This document shows, piece after piece, positions 48,573-60,000 of a stretch of DNA of 64,000 nt. The stretch is from an uncultured Pseudomonadales bacterium (lineage in GTDB: Bacteria > Pseudomonadota > Gammaproteobacteria > Pseudomonadales > Azotimanducaceae). The position numbers and the translations under genes were made by a program. The DNA lies in contig CAKZWF010000056.1 in NCBI GenBank assembly GCA_937921865.1, forward strand, positions 1-64,000, given 5' to 3'. The stretch's first letter is position 1; every line of letters begins with the position of its first letter. Under the pieces are notes generated by a model, which ran no database searches, had not been told where the DNA came from, and saw only the letters and a list, made by a program, of their open reading frames with translations.

Positions 48573-48654
48573 ATTTTGCTGAGGGCCCCGGACACCGTGA
48601 TTATCGAAGCGTCACAACCAGCCGTCACGAGCACTCAGCGGAACTGCTGCAACC

Positions 48655-50208
48655 ATGAAGCAGACGCTGTCACTCAAACTCGGTCAGCAGCTGACAATGA
48701 CTCCCCAGCTGCAGCAGGCCATCCGGCTGTTGCAGCTCTCCAGCCTGGATCTCCAGCAGGAAGTTCAGGAAGTACTTGAAGTCAACCCGCTGCTTGAGAT
48801 GGACGAAGACGAACCTATCGGTGACGGCAATGAAGCAGCTGCCGAGCCGGACAACCTGGCTGGCGAATCCGGTGACAGCCCGATTGCTGACTCTCAAAAC
48901 CCGACCGATGTTGATGGTTCAGACGACACCGGGCTGGCGGATACTGATGCCGAGTGGGATCAGCCAATTCCCGAAGACATGCCAGTGGACACCAGCTGGG
49001 ACGACGTCTATCAGAGCGCTCCGGCAGCAACTGGACCGGCCGGAGACGATGACTGGAACTTCGACGACTCCCGCAGCGCCGGTGAAACCCTGCAGGAACA
49101 TCTGCTGTGGCAGCTCAACCTGACTCCCATGTCTGATATTGATCGTCTGATTGCCACTGCGATCATCGATGCGGTGGACGGCAACGGTATGTTGACGTTG
49201 AGCGTTGCCGATCTCACTTCCAGTCTGAATCCGATTTCTCTCAATATCGAATCTCCCGCTCACGAAGACGCCGGCTACCTGATCGAAGAAGATGAAGTCG
49301 TCGCGGTACTCAAGAGAATCCAGCAGTTCGATCCAACCGGCATAGCCGCGCGAGATCTTCCCGAATGCCTGGCATTACAGTTGCGGGGTCTGGGCCCGGA
49401 TATTACCTGGCAACCGGAGGCATTGAGCCTGGTAACCAACCATCTGGATCTGCTGGCCTCGCGGGATTTCACCACTCTGAAACGCAAGACCCGTCTCGGT
49501 GAAGAAGATCTCACTGAAGTTGTGAAACTGATCCAATCGCTGAATCCACGACCCGGGGCAAGCATCACCACCGAACTGCCGGACTACGTGATACCCGATG
49601 TCCTGGTGCATAAACACAACGGCCGCTGGGTCGTTGAACTGAACCCAGACGCGACCCCGAAGCTGCGCATCAACAGCACCTACGCCGGGATGGTCAAACG
49701 TGCCGATTCAAGCGCAGATAATACCTATCTGAAAGACAATCTTCAGGACGCGCGCTGGTTCCTTAAAAGTCTGCAGAGCCGCAACGAAACGTTATTGAAG
49801 GTAGCCACACGTATCGTCGAGCATCAGCGCGGATTCTTGGAGTATGGCGAGGAAGCCATGAAACCACTGGTCCTGCACGACATTGCAGAAGCCGTGGAAA
49901 TGCATGAATCCACCATTTCACGCGTCACCAGCCGAAAGTACATGCATACTCCGAGGGGGATTTTCGAGCTGAAATACTTCTTCTCGAGCCATGTATCCAC
50001 CAACACCGGCGGTGAAGTATCCAGTACGGCGATCAGAGCCCTGATTAAGAAGCTTACCGCTGATGAGAATCCGAAAAAACCATTGAGCGACAATAAAATC
50101 GCAGCAATACTGGCAGAGCAGAACATCAAGGTGGCACGCCGGACTGTTGCCAAATATCGGGAATCTCTGGCGATACCGCCTTCCAACGAGCGCAAGCGCC
50201 TGGTGTGA
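48655..50208 (+). CDS. rpoN: RNA polymerase sigma-54 factor RpoN
   Basis: RpoN directs polymerase to -24/-12 promoters that need enhancer-binding activators. Region I ([20 protein letters not shown], Gln-rich), an acidic region II (about residues 45-135), the core-binding domain, the helix-turn-helix and the RpoN box [10 protein letters not shown] near the C-terminus are all present. Length is 517 residues. It follows lptB and precedes hpf, ptsN, rapZ and npr, the conserved order. A matching promoter lies upstream of pilA at 1709-1724. Confidence 0.98.
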   Translation: MKQTLSLKLGQQLTMTPQLQQAIRLLQLSSLDLQQEVQEVLEVNPLLEMDEDEPIGDGNEAAAEPDNLAGESGDSPIADSQNPTDVDGSDDTGLADTDAEWDQPIPEDMPVDTSWDDVYQSAPAATGPAGDDDWNFDDSRSAGETLQEHLLWQLNLTPMSDIDRLIATAIIDAVDGNGMLTLSVADLTSSLNPISLNIESPAHEDAGYLIEEDEVVAVLKRIQQFDPTGIAARDLPECLALQLRGLGPDITWQPEALSLVTNHLDLLASRDFTTLKRKTRLGEEDLTEVVKLIQSLNPRPGASITTELPDYVIPDVLVHKHNGRWVVELNPDATPKLRINSTYAGMVKRADSSADNTYLKDNLQDARWFLKSLQSRNETLLKVATRIVEHQRGFLEYGEEAMKPLVLHDIAEAVEMHESTISRVTSRKYMHTPRGIFELKYFFSSHVSTNTGGEVSSTAIRALIKKLTADENPKKPLSDNKIAAILAEQNIKVARRTVAKYRESLAIPPSNERKRLV

Positions 50209-50289
50209 TCCAACCGGCAACCTGCCGATGACACGCCAGCCGAAGAAAACCCAGCCCCTTTACAAGGGCATCAGGGCAAAGGAGAACAC

Positions 50290-50592
50290 ATGCAGCTGAG
50301 TATTTCCGGCCACCACATCGACGTCACTGACGCTCTACGCACCTACGTCACCGACAAACTGCAGAAACTGGAGCGACACTACGATCACATCACCAACGCG
50401 CACGTCATTCTGAGCGTTGAAAAGCTGCAACAGCGCGCGGAAGCCACTATTCACATCAGCGGACGCGATCTGTTTGCCGACGCGAACTGTGAAGATCTCT
50501 ACGCCGCGATTGACATGCTCACCGACAAGCTGGATCGGCAGATCCTCAAACACAAAGAAAAAACTCAGGACCGTCAGCACGGCCGCCACTGA
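50290..50592 (+). CDS. hpf: Ribosome hibernation promoting factor Hpf
   Basis: This short HPF of 100 residues has the beta-alpha-beta-beta-beta-alpha fold signature MQLSISGHHIDVTDALR and DLYAAIDMLTDKLDRQ. It promotes 100S ribosome dimers in stationary phase. It lacks the long C-terminal dimerisation domain, as in other gammaproteobacteria. It lies between rpoN and ptsN. Confidence 0.96.
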   Translation: MQLSISGHHIDVTDALRTYVTDKLQKLERHYDHITNAHVILSVEKLQQRAEATIHISGRDLFADANCEDLYAAIDMLTDKLDRQILKHKEKTQDRQHGRH

Positions 50593-50626
50593 GTCCTGAA
50601 CAAACCGACAGAAAGGCGCGGCCACC

Positions 50627-51091
50627 GTGGAAATCACTCGTATTCTCGATAAACAGTGCGCTCAGGTCGCAGTAGCTGCAAACTCCCGCAAACGGGTGCT
50701 CGAAGCAGCCAGCGATCTGATGGCCGAGCACCATCCGGAGCTGTCCGCCCGACAATTGTTCGACGAACTGATGAACCGAGAACGCCTTGGCAGCACGGGC
50801 ATTGGCGAAGGGGTTGCCATTCCCCACTGCCGACTCGATTGTGACCGGATTCTGGGAGCTCTGATCACCCTGGAACATTCGATAGACTACGATGCAATCG
50901 ACGATCAGCCTGTCGACATGCTGTTTGTGCTGGTAGTCCCTAGAGAGGAAACCAGTGCCCATCTGGAGCTGCTAGCTGCGCTGGCTCGCATCTTCGACAA
51001 CCCTGAAAACCGCCGCCTGCTCAGGTCTTCGGGTACCGGCAATGAGCTCTATGCGCAACTGGTTGGACTGTTCAGCAGTGAGGCAGCATGA
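50627..51091 (+). CDS. ptsN: Nitrogen PTS enzyme IIA (PtsN)
   Basis: This regulatory EIIA of the PTS-Ntr is phosphorylated on the His in VAIPHCRL (about residue 67) and influences potassium transport and RpoN-related physiology. The GTG at 50627 is the start, giving 154 residues. It overlaps rapZ by 4 nt. Its phosphodonor NPr is encoded two genes downstream; ptsP is not in the window. Confidence 0.96.
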   Translation: MEITRILDKQCAQVAVAANSRKRVLEAASDLMAEHHPELSARQLFDELMNRERLGSTGIGEGVAIPHCRLDCDRILGALITLEHSIDYDAIDDQPVDMLFVLVVPREETSAHLELLAALARIFDNPENRRLLRSSGTGNELYAQLVGLFSSEAA

Positions 51092-51954
51092 AGCTCAGCA
51101 TCATCAGCGGACGTTCAGGCTCAGGTAAGTCGACCGCGCTGCGGGCGCTTGAGGACGCAGGATTCAATTGCCTGGACAATTTCCCGGTCAGCCTGCTCGA
51201 GGCGCTGGTCGAAAACACCCTGGCAGAATCAGACACTCAGGATATCGACTATGCGGTCTGCATCGACGCGCGCAATCATCAACTGGACAAATTTCCCGAA
51301 ATTCTGGCCAGAATTGATCGTAGCCGGGTCAGCATCCAGATTATCTACCTGGACGCTTTGACCGGTACTCTGGTTAAGCGCTTCAGTGAGACTCGCCGGC
51401 GCCACCCATTAACAGACCAGCACACGAACCTGCTCGAAGCTATCGAAGCAGAACGAGAGCTGCTGCAACCGATCGCTGACGTCGCTGATCTGACCATGGA
51501 CACAACCGCGATGCTCGGCAGTCAGCTGATCGACGCAATCCGCAGCCGGGTCGCTGCCAGCAAAATCCCCGGGATATCCATTCTGTTTCGCTCGTTCGGG
51601 TTCAAATTCGGCGTACCAGTCGATGCCGACTTTGTCTTCGACATTCGCTGTCTGCCGAATCCACACTGGCACGATCATCTCCGCAAGCTATCCGGCAGAG
51701 ACGCGCCGGTTGTGGATTTTCTAGAAAAGCATGAGATGGTCGAGAACATGCGCAAAGACATCTCCAATTTTCTCGAAAACTGGATCAGCGCTTTCGAAGC
51801 GGACAATCGAGCCTACATGACGGTCGCAGTGGGCTGCACGGGCGGTCAGCATCGCAGTGTCTATATGGTCGAACAGCTTGGTGAACATTTCCAAGCCCAC
51901 AGCGGTCGGGTTCTGGTCAGACATCGCGAGCTACCGGTCGGGAAGGTTATCTGA
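51088..51954 (+). CDS. rapZ: RNase adaptor / nucleotide-binding protein RapZ
   Basis: RapZ binds small RNAs and presents GlmZ to RNase E in enterics, so linking to glucosamine-6-phosphate synthesis. The P-loop GRSGSGKST lies near residues 8-16, the Walker B-like region follows, and the C-terminal RNA- and metabolite-binding domain carries VGCTGGQHRSVYMVE. Length is 288 residues (E. coli 284). Its stop shares one base with npr. Confidence 0.97.
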   Translation: MKLSIISGRSGSGKSTALRALEDAGFNCLDNFPVSLLEALVENTLAESDTQDIDYAVCIDARNHQLDKFPEILARIDRSRVSIQIIYLDALTGTLVKRFSETRRRHPLTDQHTNLLEAIEAERELLQPIADVADLTMDTTAMLGSQLIDAIRSRVAASKIPGISILFRSFGFKFGVPVDADFVFDIRCLPNPHWHDHLRKLSGRDAPVVDFLEKHEMVENMRKDISNFLENWISAFEADNRAYMTVAVGCTGGQHRSVYMVEQLGEHFQAHSGRVLVRHRELPVGKVI

Positions 51955-52223
51955 TGTTCACCACCACGCTGCGCATCATCAATCCTCTCGGCCTGCACGC
52001 CCGTGCAGCAAGCAAGTTTGTCAACGTCGCCAAGTCTTTTCAGGCTGAGGTGCAGCTCAGCAGAGGTGCCGAGAGCGTTGACGGCAAACGCATCATGAGT
52101 GTGATGCTGCTCGCAGCACCAGTCGGCAGCGACGTCGAACTGAGTGTTGAGGGTGATGATGCGGAACAAGCTTTCAATGCCCTGTGCCATCTCATCAACG
52201 ATGGATTCGGCGAGCTGGACTGA
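51954..52223 (+). CDS. ptsO: Phosphocarrier NPr (HPr-like)
   Basis: This is the HPr homologue of the nitrogen PTS. The phosphorylated His is in NPLGLHARAASKFV (about residue 16) and the regulatory-Ser-like region is GKRIMSVMLL. 89 residues. It relays phosphate from EI-Ntr to PtsN, encoded two genes upstream. Confidence 0.95.
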   Translation: MFTTTLRIINPLGLHARAASKFVNVAKSFQAEVQLSRGAESVDGKRIMSVMLLAAPVGSDVELSVEGDDAEQAFNALCHLINDGFGELD

Positions 52224-52225
52224 TC

Positions 52226-53563
52226 GTGGAGTTTCAGGACCACCTCAGTGAGGTCATTGAGTCTTATGACCGTGGTGCGATGGATGAGACCAGGCTGCTG
52301 CTGGCGTCGCTGCGATCTCCCGAAATTGCCACCCTGCTCGAATCCACGCCGCCGAAAGTTCGCCAGGTGTTATGGAAGCTTCTGGACGAAGAAGAAGAAA
52401 ACAAAGTCCTTCAGCATCTGCACGACGATGTCCTGCTGGAGTTCCTCGGGTCGATGGATGCGCAACAGATTGCTGCGGCAGCAGACAATCTGGAGACCGA
52501 CGATTTTGCCGATATCCTGCAGCAGTTACCCGACACCATTTCCGATTCGGTGCTCGCCTCGCTGGATGCCAGCGACCGCTCCCGCGTCGAAGCCGTGCTG
52601 TCGTACCCGGAAGATACCGCCGGTGGGCTGATGAACACTGACACGATCACGGTGCGACCGCGTCACGCCGTTGAAATTGTGTTGCGCTATCTGCGCCTGC
52701 TTAAAGACCTGCCCGCAACGACCGATTCGCTGATAGTCGTGAACAGCCGCGATGAATATGTCGGCATGCTGCCAATTGCCAAACTGGTCACCTCGGATCC
52801 ATCAGTGACCGTTCGCGAAATCATGAACAGTGATGCGGAGTCATTCGACGTCTATACACCGGATGCTGAAGTCGCCCGCCGTTTTTCGGAACACGATCTG
52901 ATCAGCGCACCGGTACTGGATGCAGGAGGTAAGCTGCTCGGTCGGATCACCATTGATGATGTTGTCGACGTCATCATCGAAGACGCTGAAGAAGCGCTGA
53001 TGACCCGTGCGGGTCTCGATCTTGAAGAGGACACATTCGCACCAATTCTTAAAGCCGCCCGGGGTCGGGCTGTATGGCTGACCATCAATCTGCTCACCGC
53101 GTTTCTAGCCGCTGCAGTAATCAACATATTCGAAGACACCATCGCCAAAGTGGTCGCTCTGGCAGTGCTGATGCCGATTGTTGCCAGCATGGGCGGCATC
53201 GCGGGTACCCAGACCCTAACCCTGGTGGTGCGCGGCATGGCGCTCGGGCAGGTAGGCCGAGCCAATCTGCGCTATCTGGTCAACCGGGAGGCTCTGGTGG
53301 CCATTCTCAACGGTATGTTGCTGGCAGCTCTGGTCGGCGCGGTCGCGGCAGTTGCATTTCAGGACTATGTGCTAGGTGGGGTCATCGCACTGGCGATGAT
53401 CATCAATCTGGTCGTTGCTGCAGTCTCAGGTACGCTGTTGCCAAGCATCCTGACAGCGCTTCGGATCGATCCGGCGCTGGCCGGTGGCGTGGTGCTCACC
53501 ACCATCACCGATGTTACCGGGTTCTTTGTGTTTCTCGGCCTGGCCACCTGGGCTTACGCCTGA
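52226..53563 (+). CDS. mgtE: Magnesium transporter MgtE
   Basis: This magnesium channel has a helical N domain (about residues 10-125), two CBS domains (about 130-250) that gate in response to cytoplasmic Mg2+, and a five-helix pore (about 280-445) with MPIVASMGGIAGTQTLTLVVR. The GTG at 52226, 2 nt after the npr stop, gives 445 residues. It ends convergently 17 nt before pmbA. Confidence 0.95.
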   Translation: MEFQDHLSEVIESYDRGAMDETRLLLASLRSPEIATLLESTPPKVRQVLWKLLDEEEENKVLQHLHDDVLLEFLGSMDAQQIAAAADNLETDDFADILQQLPDTISDSVLASLDASDRSRVEAVLSYPEDTAGGLMNTDTITVRPRHAVEIVLRYLRLLKDLPATTDSLIVVNSRDEYVGMLPIAKLVTSDPSVTVREIMNSDAESFDVYTPDAEVARRFSEHDLISAPVLDAGGKLLGRITIDDVVDVIIEDAEEALMTRAGLDLEEDTFAPILKAARGRAVWLTINLLTAFLAAAVINIFEDTIAKVVALAVLMPIVASMGGIAGTQTLTLVVRGMALGQVGRANLRYLVNREALVAILNGMLLAALVGAVAAVAFQDYVLGGVIALAMIINLVVAAVSGTLLPSILTALRIDPALAGGVVLTTITDVTGFFVFLGLATWAYA

Positions 53564-53580
53564 ACCCAACTCGGCCAACC

Positions 53581-54927
53581 TTACGTTCCGGCAACCGTCA
53601 TCCCTTCGAGCAGCAGTGAAGGCGCGCGGATGTTGCCGCGGTTGTCCAGATCGTCACCCAAAGCGACCACGTTCATGAACATGTCCTTCAGATTTGCCGC
53701 GATCGTCACTTCGTCAACGGCAAACGCGATTTCTCCGTTTTCGACCCAGAAACCAGCGGCACCCCGGGAATAGTCTCCGGTGACGGCGTTAATCCCCTGA
53801 CCCATCAGGTCGGTCACCAGCAGTCCGGTATCCATCAGTTTCAGCAGTTCCGTCGCGGGTCGGGTGGTACCTGACAGCGTGAGATTGAAGACACCGCCAG
53901 CATTACCCGTGGTCGGCAATCCGAGCTTACGGCCTGAATAGCTGGAGAGCACATAGCTTTCAACGACGCCATCGGCGATAAAAGACTTCTCCGCCGTAGC
54001 CACGCCTTCGGCGTCGAATCCGGCACTGCCGAGTTGGCCTGGCAGATGGGGAAACTCCCGCAGTTGCAGGTGATCGGCAGCGACCCTTTGCCCAAGTGAA
54101 TCCAACAGATAGGTCGCCTTGCGATACTGGGCACCGCCGCTGATAGCCGACAGCAGATGACCGGCCAGGCCGCCGGCCACCTGAGGAGCAAACAGCACCG
54201 GCACTGTGCCTGTCGGAATTCGCCGGGGTGACAGCCGTGCAGTGGTTCGACGCGCCGCTTCAATACCAACCGCCTGGGCGTCCTCGAGCAAATCGGGATT
54301 ACGATTGACCGTGTACCAGTAGTCACGCTGCATACCGCTGTCGTCTTCGGCAATCAGTACGCAGCTCAAGCCATGGCGGGTGCCCAGATAGCCGCCGATA
54401 AATCCCAGAGAATTGCCGTAGGCGCGGCAGGACTGCTGAGTCGAGACCTCGGCACCTTCAGAATTGCTGATTCTGGTATCGAACCCGAGACCTGCCTGTT
54501 CGCAGTCACGCGCCAGCGTCTGGGCCCTCTCAGGATCGATATCCCAATCGTGCCGCAAATCGAGTTCAGGGATTTTTTTCGCCAGCAGAGCAGGATCCGG
54601 CAGACCTGCGCAGGGGTCTTCCTCGGTATAGCGGGCGATGTTGGCGGCTGCAGCAACCGTTTCCCGGATAGCTTCGGAGCTGGCATCAGATGTACTCGCT
54701 GAGCCTTTGCGCTGACCGAAGTAGACGGTGATACCAAAGCCGCGATCATGATTGAATTCAACGGTTTCCAACTCACCTTTGCGCACTGTCACGCCCAGCC
54801 CGACGTCTTCCGACGCCGATACTTCCGCATCACTTGCACCCTGACGTTTTGCTTCGGCAAGAATGTCCTGAACCAGAGTTTTAAGGCGGCTTTCCGTCTC
54901 AACCAGCGATACTTTGTTGTTCTGCAT
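53581..54927 (-). CDS. pmbA: Metalloprotease-related protein PmbA (TldE)
   Basis: PmbA forms a heterodimer with TldD; it lacks the HExxxH metal site itself. The complex matures microcin B17 and degrades CcdA in E. coli. Family blocks include GVTVRKGELETVEFNHDRG, DLMGQGINAVTGDYSRGAAG and the C-terminal GNIRAPSLLLEGMTVAGT. Length is 448 residues (E. coli 450). It diverges from darP. Confidence 0.95.
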   Translation of the reverse strand: MQNNKVSLVETESRLKTLVQDILAEAKRQGASDAEVSASEDVGLGVTVRKGELETVEFNHDRGFGITVYFGQRKGSASTSDASSEAIRETVAAAANIARYTEEDPCAGLPDPALLAKKIPELDLRHDWDIDPERAQTLARDCEQAGLGFDTRISNSEGAEVSTQQSCRAYGNSLGFIGGYLGTRHGLSCVLIAEDDSGMQRDYWYTVNRNPDLLEDAQAVGIEAARRTTARLSPRRIPTGTVPVLFAPQVAGGLAGHLLSAISGGAQYRKATYLLDSLGQRVAADHLQLREFPHLPGQLGSAGFDAEGVATAEKSFIADGVVESYVLSSYSGRKLGLPTTGNAGGVFNLTLSGTTRPATELLKLMDTGLLVTDLMGQGINAVTGDYSRGAAGFWVENGEIAFAVDEVTIAANLKDMFMNVVALGDDLDNRGNIRAPSLLLEGMTVAGT

Positions 54928-55000
54928 CAGGTATTCAATTCTCCCCGGGAGTGTGACTGCATGATTATCTTGGTGATTCCGACCATCATTCTCTTCATCA

Positions 55001-55036
55001 TTTCCTCCGACATTTCCTGCGACATTCCCTGCGACA
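55001..55036. repeat. 12-bp tandem repeat x3 upstream of darP
   Basis: TTTCCTCCGACA, TTTCCTGCGACA and TTCCCTGCGACA lie head to tail and end 37 bp before the darP ATG, in the divergent pmbA/darP promoter region (54928-55073). Confidence 0.85.
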
Positions 55037-55073
55037 TTCCATAGAAGCGTCAGCTTAGGTAGGCTCGCCCACT

Positions 55074-55565
55074 ATGAATGATGAAGAACACGAGATCAGC
55101 AAGTCTGAGCGAAAACGCCAGGCAACGCATCTGCAAAAACTGGGCGGTCGACTGGCCGAATTCAATGACAGCGATCTGGCTTCACTGGCCCTGCCGGAAA
55201 AACTGGTCGATGCCATCGCCAATTATCGCCGCTTCCCATCCCGTGAAGCGAAGCGTCGACAATTGCAGTACATCGGCAAACTGATGCGCAATGTTGACTA
55301 TGAAGCCATCGCGCTGGTGGTTGATCGCTACGACAGCGACGCCGCTGCCAGTAGCCACGACTTCCATCTGCTGGAACAGTGGCGCGAGCGTCTCATCGAT
55401 GATCCGAACGCGCTCACTGCCTACCTCGACGAGCATCCCGATGCAGATCGGCAGCGCTTACGCCAGCAGCTGCAGCGGATACGTAAAGCCCGGGATGAAA
55501 CCCAGCAGAAAGCCGCCGCCCGGGAACTGTTTCGCCTGCTGCGAGAATTCTCTCAACCGGTCTGA
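55074..55565 (+). CDS. darP: Ribosome biogenesis protein DarP (YjgA)
   Basis: This small basic helical protein associates with 50S precursors. The DUF615 signature is visible: [16 protein letters not shown] near the N-terminus and the [19 protein letters not shown] helix (about residues 53-73). Length is 163 residues (E. coli 183). It lies between pmbA and tldD. Its stop overlaps the convergent tldD gene end by 13 bp. Confidence 0.94.
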   Translation: MNDEEHEISKSERKRQATHLQKLGGRLAEFNDSDLASLALPEKLVDAIANYRRFPSREAKRRQLQYIGKLMRNVDYEAIALVVDRYDSDAAASSHDFHLLEQWRERLIDDPNALTAYLDEHPDADRQRLRQQLQRIRKARDETQQKAAARELFRLLREFSQPV

Positions 55566-56998
55566 GTACCACCAACAATCACTTCGTCGATTTTCAAAGT
55601 TGGCTGCCCGACCCCGACCGGAACCGACTGGCCGTCTTTGCCGCATACCCCAACGCCTTTATCCAGTGCCAGATCGTTACCGACCATGGAAATCCGATTC
55701 ATTACTTCCGGGCCATTGCCGATCAGGGTGGCACCGCGGATCGGCGCTCCGACTTTGCCATTTTTAATCAGATACGCTTCGGTGGCCGAAAACACGAAAC
55801 GGCCAGAGGTAATGTCCACCTGCCCCCCACCGAAGTTCACCGCATAAATACCATCGTCAACACTGGCGAGAATCTCTTCAGGCGTGTGTTCACCCGGCAT
55901 CATGAAGGTATTGGTCATCCTCGGCATTGGCAGATGCGCATAAGACTGGCGGCGGCCATTACCGGTTGGGTCAACGCCCATCAATCTGGCGTTGAGCTTG
56001 TCCTGCATATAGCCTTTGAGGATACCGTTCTCGATCAGGACTGTACGTTGTGTCGACACACCCTCATCGTCCACAGTCAACGAGCCGCGGCGATCTGCCA
56101 GGCTGCCATCGTCAACAACCGTACACAGCGGTGACGCCACCTGTTCGCCAACGCGATTGGCAAAAGTGGACGATCCTTTCCGATTGAAGTCCCCTTCAAG
56201 ACCATGACCAACCGCTTCGTGGAGCAGCACACCGGGCCATCCTGAGCCGAGTACGACGGTCATCGGTCCGGCCGGCGCATCTTGAGCTTCCAGATTAAGC
56301 AGGCCAGACCGCACAGCTTCCCGAGCCAGTTCGTCAGGGAATGCTGCCCCGGTGAGACGAGCCAGATCATAACGACCCCCGCCACCGGCACTGCCTCGCT
56401 CGCGGCGCCCGCCCTGCTCAACAATCACTGACACGTCGAGCCGGACCAGGGGGCGAACGTCTGCGGCCATGGTTCCGTCAGAGGCCAGTACCAGCATCTG
56501 GTCATGACTCGCCGACAGCCGGACCGTGACCTCTTTGACCCTTGGATCAATATCCCGGGCCAGCTGATCGACACGGGTGAGTACCGCGACCTTGTCCGAG
56601 TCGGACAGAGAAGTAATGGGATCTGCACTGGCATAAAGCGGCTGCACGGCGCGTGCGCTAGGTGCTGCCAGTCTGCCGGACTGACCCGCTCGAGCAATCG
56701 ACCGGGCAGCTTCAGTGGCGGCTGTCAGCGCGGGTAGCTGTATGTCTTCGGCGTAGGCAAAGCCGGTCTTTTCACCGGCGAGCGCCCGGACCCCAACTCC
56801 CTGGTCGACGCTGAAACTGCCATCTTTGACAATGCCGTCTTCCAGCGCCCAGCTTTCGTGGCGCTGATACTGAAAGAACAGCTCGCCCATGTCGATCTGG
56901 CTGCCCATGAGCCGTCCCATCAGCGCTTCCACATCGTTCTGATCAATGCCTGCGGGCGCCCAGAGGCGCGAGCGCGCCTGCTTCAATACATCATTCAT
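55553..56998 (-). CDS. tldD: Metalloprotease TldD
   Basis: This is the catalytic partner of PmbA. The zinc motif [11 protein letters not shown] (HExxxH) lies near residue 260, with the C-terminal conserved [20 protein letters not shown]. Length is 481 residues, the same as E. coli. It follows yhdP on the same strand, as in the conserved mre-rng-yhdP-tldD block. Confidence 0.96.
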   Translation of the reverse strand: MNDVLKQARSRLWAPAGIDQNDVEALMGRLMGSQIDMGELFFQYQRHESWALEDGIVKDGSFSVDQGVGVRALAGEKTGFAYAEDIQLPALTAATEAARSIARAGQSGRLAAPSARAVQPLYASADPITSLSDSDKVAVLTRVDQLARDIDPRVKEVTVRLSASHDQMLVLASDGTMAADVRPLVRLDVSVIVEQGGRRERGSAGGGGRYDLARLTGAAFPDELAREAVRSGLLNLEAQDAPAGPMTVVLGSGWPGVLLHEAVGHGLEGDFNRKGSSTFANRVGEQVASPLCTVVDDGSLADRRGSLTVDDEGVSTQRTVLIENGILKGYMQDKLNARLMGVDPTGNGRRQSYAHLPMPRMTNTFMMPGEHTPEEILASVDDGIYAVNFGGGQVDITSGRFVFSATEAYLIKNGKVGAPIRGATLIGNGPEVMNRISMVGNDLALDKGVGVCGKDGQSVPVGVGQPTLKIDEVIVGGTQTG

Positions 56999-57034
56999 CG
57001 GCCGACTATACGGGCAGCGCGGCGGATCGGGAAG

Positions 57035-60000
57035 TCAGCTGTCTTCCTGCTGAGGATCTTCCTGGTCAGGCTGCAGGGGAAGGTCTTCAGGCAATTCCGA
57101 CGGAAGATCAGCGGGGACTGGCAGCTCGGCAGACGGAGTTTCGACAATATCGTGCGGCTTGTCGACTGAGCGGTCCCAGACGTTGACGAAGGTGAGCTCA
57201 GGGTTTTCGATTGGTCCTGTAATCGTGTATTTAGCGCTGGAAAACTGCTCAATGGGTTTGCGCAGCATCCGCTCACCGACAATGACGCCAATCGCGGTCA
57301 GCGGGTTTGCCAGAGCAATATAGGCCGCATACCAGGGCAGACTCCGAGTGACTGGCAGGGTCACGATCATTTCGTTGTCCAGGGTGCCCTCCAGCAGATT
57401 CACTTCACCCGCAATCTTGAACTCGGAACCCGAACCGATGATTTTGATCGGTTCAGGGGTGAAGATCAGCCGGCCTTCGTCGAAGTAGGTTTCTGCACGG
57501 ATCTCTTCGAAGGAGATACCCTTGCCACGGACATCTGAAAAATCCAGATTCAAACGCTTCAATACGGTGGAAAAGTTCACCAGCGAAAAAATCTTCAACG
57601 CACCCTGGCCGCCGGCATCAACTTCCATGAAGCGACCGTCTTTGGCGACAAAGGTTGCAGGACCAATCAACCGATCGACGTCAACGTTAGCGGGTGAACC
57701 ACGCCAGTGCAGGTCACCGGAAAACTGAGCCGAACTGGTGGACAGTGACGGGACTATGTCCCACAACGGCAGGACCTTCTCAAGGTCGGCCATTGCCAGC
57801 GTGCCTTTAAAGCGGGTCTGATTCGGCTCCGCCTGCCAGTAAACTTCGTCTGAGGCGATGGCAACGCCCCTCAGATTGGCCTTGAGATCCCGTAAAGCCA
57901 CGCCCTGATCGTCTGGCACCAGGCTCAGACTCCAGGCCCCATAGTCCGCTTCACCGACATTGAATTGATCAACGGTGACATCCGCCAGCGGCAGATCGGC
58001 AATCACCGAAGGATCCAGCGGATCCGGAGCCTCTTCGTTTTCAGGAGCCTCGCCTGCCGGGCTGGTGTCCGGGAGCCGCAGGTGGGTCAAATGAATCTGC
58101 ATCGGCTCATCATCGATATAGCTGACTTCACCCTGAGCGGACTGACTCTCAAACACCAGAGCCAGGCTGCCGGGGGCAATAGTGCCGTTGAGAAGAACAT
58201 CGCTGAAGCGCAGGTCCTCCAGCGCGATGTGTTCGGCCACTAAGTCATCAAGTCGGATAGGCAATGCGAGTGCCGACTCGCCGTCCCCGTCCGGAATCAC
58301 CTCGTCGAGCCGGAATCCGGATACCTGCCCGGACAGCACCAGTTCGCTGACCGAAGAGTTGATGGTGGGTGCTGGTTCGCCAAAACCAATCGCGCCGCGC
58401 TGCAGTCCATCAGCCACGTGCAGCCATCCCTGGGCATTGCCATAGCCGAAGTTCAGCGCCTGATAATCCTCTAAGAAGCGCAGCTCGACTGCTGTCGCGA
58501 CCGAGTCTTCGGGCTGTTTGCCGAGTTCACCCGGCAACGCAAGCGCCAGCCCGGCAAGATCCGAAACCACCTCCAGCCGGGGAACCTCATCGCCGAGCTC
58601 AATGTGCAGGTCAGCGAGGTAGTCGAACCCGCCCTGAAGAATCCCCGGATCTGCAATATCGAGAACCTCCAGCACATCGGTATAGGCGGCCTGACCGACA
58701 ATACTGAAGATCACGGTATCGTCATCGCTGCGAGCCCCGAACACGGCCGGTTGATCAAGAATCCGGCCCCGGACGTTGCTGGCTGCGATTCTGGACGGGT
58801 ATTCGTAGCTGACAAGCCCGCTGAGTGCTTCCAGATCAACCCGATAATCATCTAAAGATAGATCGGTGTCGTTCAGACCAATTTCCAGACGGGCGGCGAA
58901 TTCGTTTTCCAGACTCGTTTCGCCGATATGTTCTGCCCGCAGTGACAGCGGGATGTGCAGCGTGCCATCCAGCGTAATCGCACCTTCGCCGCGCCAGTCG
59001 GGCGTAATGAAACTCATCCAGTCCTTCAGTGGTGTCGAGCGAATGAAGGTCAGCGCAGCATCAACGGTTGTTTCGGTGGACAGGACCAGGTCTGCATAAG
59101 CTGCATTGTCCGCCAGCAACAGGCGGGTTCCATCCAAAGTGGATCCATAGCTGCTGGTGCCACGGTCTACTGCGAAGCGAACGTCTTTCGCCGCCACTTC
59201 GATGAAGCCATCCAGACCAAACATTTCCGGCCAGTCGGGATGGTATTGCACATGGCCACCGGTGATGTCTGCCGACATCTCGAGACGCCGGGCAAGCTCA
59301 AAAGGCTGCACAATGATCTGACCGTGATAGGCAAATCTGATGTTTTCGAGGAGACCCGCGCGAGGGCCGCGCTCAATCCACTCCGGCAGTCCAGCGGGAA
59401 GCCGTATCGGCACAAACTGCTTGGCATCTTCGATGCTCGCCTGATCTGCGTTGACAATCAGGGTCAGTCGATCATGCTCGGGCTGGCCAGGAACCCGATT
59501 GATCGCAAACCCACCAGAGGCATGACTGTCTCCAACCGACAGCCGCATGCCCAGTCCACGCATTGCGAAGTAACCTTTGCCAAACCATGCCTGCAGAATG
59601 CCCTGGGCGTATCCCATCATCCAGTTATCGGCAAACTGAGCCCGCCAGTGGGTATCCATGTTCTCGGCGTTGAGCCTAATCTGCATACCGCGATTAAAAC
59701 CGACCAGTTCGCCACCCCCACCACGCATGTAGGGTGCCCCACCGAAACTCTCCAGATCGATGCGCTGCAGCGTGGCCGCATAACCCAGCTCACCCGACCC
59801 GCTGTCAATGTAACCTCGCAGATTGCGGGCCTGGCCACGCAGCTGGAGCCCGGTCAACCAGCGCTCTCCGGGCGAGCCTTCGGGTAATCGAGTAGAAAAA
59901 AACCCCAGCAGTTCGCCCAGATCGAGCTCTTGCGTCCACCAGCTTGTCAAGCCGTCAGTGAGGTCCAGCAAGATAACCGGCAGCTTGATTTCTTCTTCAG

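Noticed and set aside
58955-59887. A 310-codon plus-strand frame
   Set aside because: It is antisense to yhdP, with no motif or start context.
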